This document shows positions 63,418 to 64,000 of a DNA stretch of 64,000 nt, one piece after another (position 1 is the stretch's first letter; each line of letters starts with the position of its first letter). The notes below the pieces were generated by a model. That model did no database searches. It was not told the DNA's origin and saw only the letters and a program-made list of their open reading frames with translations. Source of the stretch: CAYWPG01 sp964460035. GTDB lineage: Bacteria; Pseudomonadota; Gammaproteobacteria; Nitrococcales; AK92. Made by a program: the position numbers and the translations under genes. The stretch is taken from contig CAYWPG010000004.1 of assembly GCA_964460035.1 (NCBI GenBank), forward strand, positions 74,850-138,849, read 5' to 3'.

Positions 63418-64000
63418 ATGAACTCTACAGCGTACAACGATAAGGTCGTCCGCCAGTTTGCCATCATGACCGTCGTTTGGGGCGTGGTGGGCATGCTGGT
63501 CGGTGTAATCATAGCCGCCCAGTTAATCTGGCCGCAGCTCAACTTCGATATCCCGTGGCTCACCTACAGCCGCTTGCGTCCTCTGCATACCAATGCAGTG
63601 ATCTTCGCCTTCGGCGGTTGTGCATTGATGGGTACCTCTTACTGGGTGGTGCAGCGCACCTGCGGCACGCGCCTGTTCTCAGACAAGCTGGCGGCATTTA
63701 CGTTCTGGGGCTGGCAGGCGGTTATCGTCAGCGCCGTGATCACGCTGCCGCTGGGAATCACGATGAGCAAGGAGTACGCCGAGCTCGAGTGGCCCATCGA
63801 CGTGCTGATCGCCATCGTCTGGATCAGCTACGCTGTAGTGTTCTTCGGTACCATCGCCAAGCGTAAGAGCAAGCATATCTACGTGGCGAACTGGTTCTAC
63901 GGCGCCTTCATCATCACCATCGCGCTGTTGCACATAGTCAATAATCTGTCTATCCCGGTTGGCTTGTGGCAGTCCTATCCCATCTACTCCGGCGCTGTCG
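63418..64000 (+). CDS. ccoN: cbb3-type cytochrome c oxidase subunit I, N-terminal part
   Basis: 194 residues, cut by the window edge. Starts MNSTAYNDKVVRQFAIMTVVWG; first helices and the SRLRPLHTNAVIFAFGGCALMGTSY block carry a haem-ligand His as in CcoN. High-affinity terminal oxidase for low oxygen; rest of the cco operon lies beyond. Confidence 0.95.
   Translation, partial: MNSTAYNDKVVRQFAIMTVVWGVVGMLVGVIIAAQLIWPQLNFDIPWLTYSRLRPLHTNAVIFAFGGCALMGTSYWVVQRTCGTRLFSDKLAAFTFWGWQAVIVSAVITLPLGITMSKEYAELEWPIDVLIAIVWISYAVVFFGTIAKRKSKHIYVANWFYGAFIITIALLHIVNNLSIPVGLWQSYPIYSGAV

Overview
The window is ordinary-density chromosomal DNA from a high-GC gammaproteobacterium. Support comes from the Pil-Chp twitching/surface-sensing cluster, the vfr-osmC-speD-coq7 block, the ubiI-ubiH-pepP-ygfB-zapA-6S RNA-fau block and cbb3 oxidase. 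Gene order follows loci known from Pseudomonas aeruginosa (tonB3-gshB-pilGHIJK-chpABC-rsmE-bioA, metF-ahcY, metK-tkt-pgk, rpe-gph, trpGDC-vfr-speD-coq7), here packed together. A paired YeeE/YedE sulfur-transport locus and cbb3 oxidase fit a respiratory organism that handles reduced sulfur, but genus cannot be told from the sequence. No phage, insertion sequence or CRISPR array is visible. The sequence contains a 100-N assembly gap inside chpA.

Layout: 1-1617 tonB-like gene (cut by the window edge) and gshB on the minus strand. 1856-14004 pilG-pilH-pilI-pilJ-pilK-chpA-chpB-chpC, a complete chemosensory pathway for type IV pili. 14115-20153 minus-strand methyl-cycle run metK-ahcY-metF followed by bioA-rsmE, with an S-adenosylhomocysteine riboswitch before ahcY. 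20607-26540 central carbon genes tkt-gap-pgk-pyk; purC follows on the minus strand. 27545-28984 a CsoR/CstR-family repressor convergent with two YeeE-type genes, both flanked by matching operator-like palindromes; then a TetR regulator and a DjlA-like co-chaperone. 31013-35221 rpe-gph and trpG-trpD-trpC with trpE absent between them. 35324-40787 vfr, osmC-like, speD, coq7, ferredoxin, rplM-rpsI, tRNA-Gln and msrB. 41009-43533 rpiA with a small membrane protein, and ilvA. 43534-52475 a looser region with a REP-like pair, a cold-shock gene, hydrolase, PIN-PhoH ATPase, acetyltransferase, secreted protein, diguanylate cyclase, ddl and a TetR/VOC pair. 52574-55301 Fur-type iron ABC transporter genes. 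55438-62148 ubiquinone hydroxylases, pepP, ygfB, a coiled-coil protein, zapA, 6S RNA, 5-FCL and an EVE protein. 62302-64000 a DUF1461/Lit-like membrane protein, slyX, and the start of ccoN behind an FNR-type box.

Most gene ends carry long, nearly perfect stem-loops, but only a few have a U-tract. Several genes use GTG or TTG starts. The most testable points are the false contig gap in chpA, the DUF156-YeeE regulon with unusual sensor residues, the missing trpE, and the non-canonical hairpin terminators.
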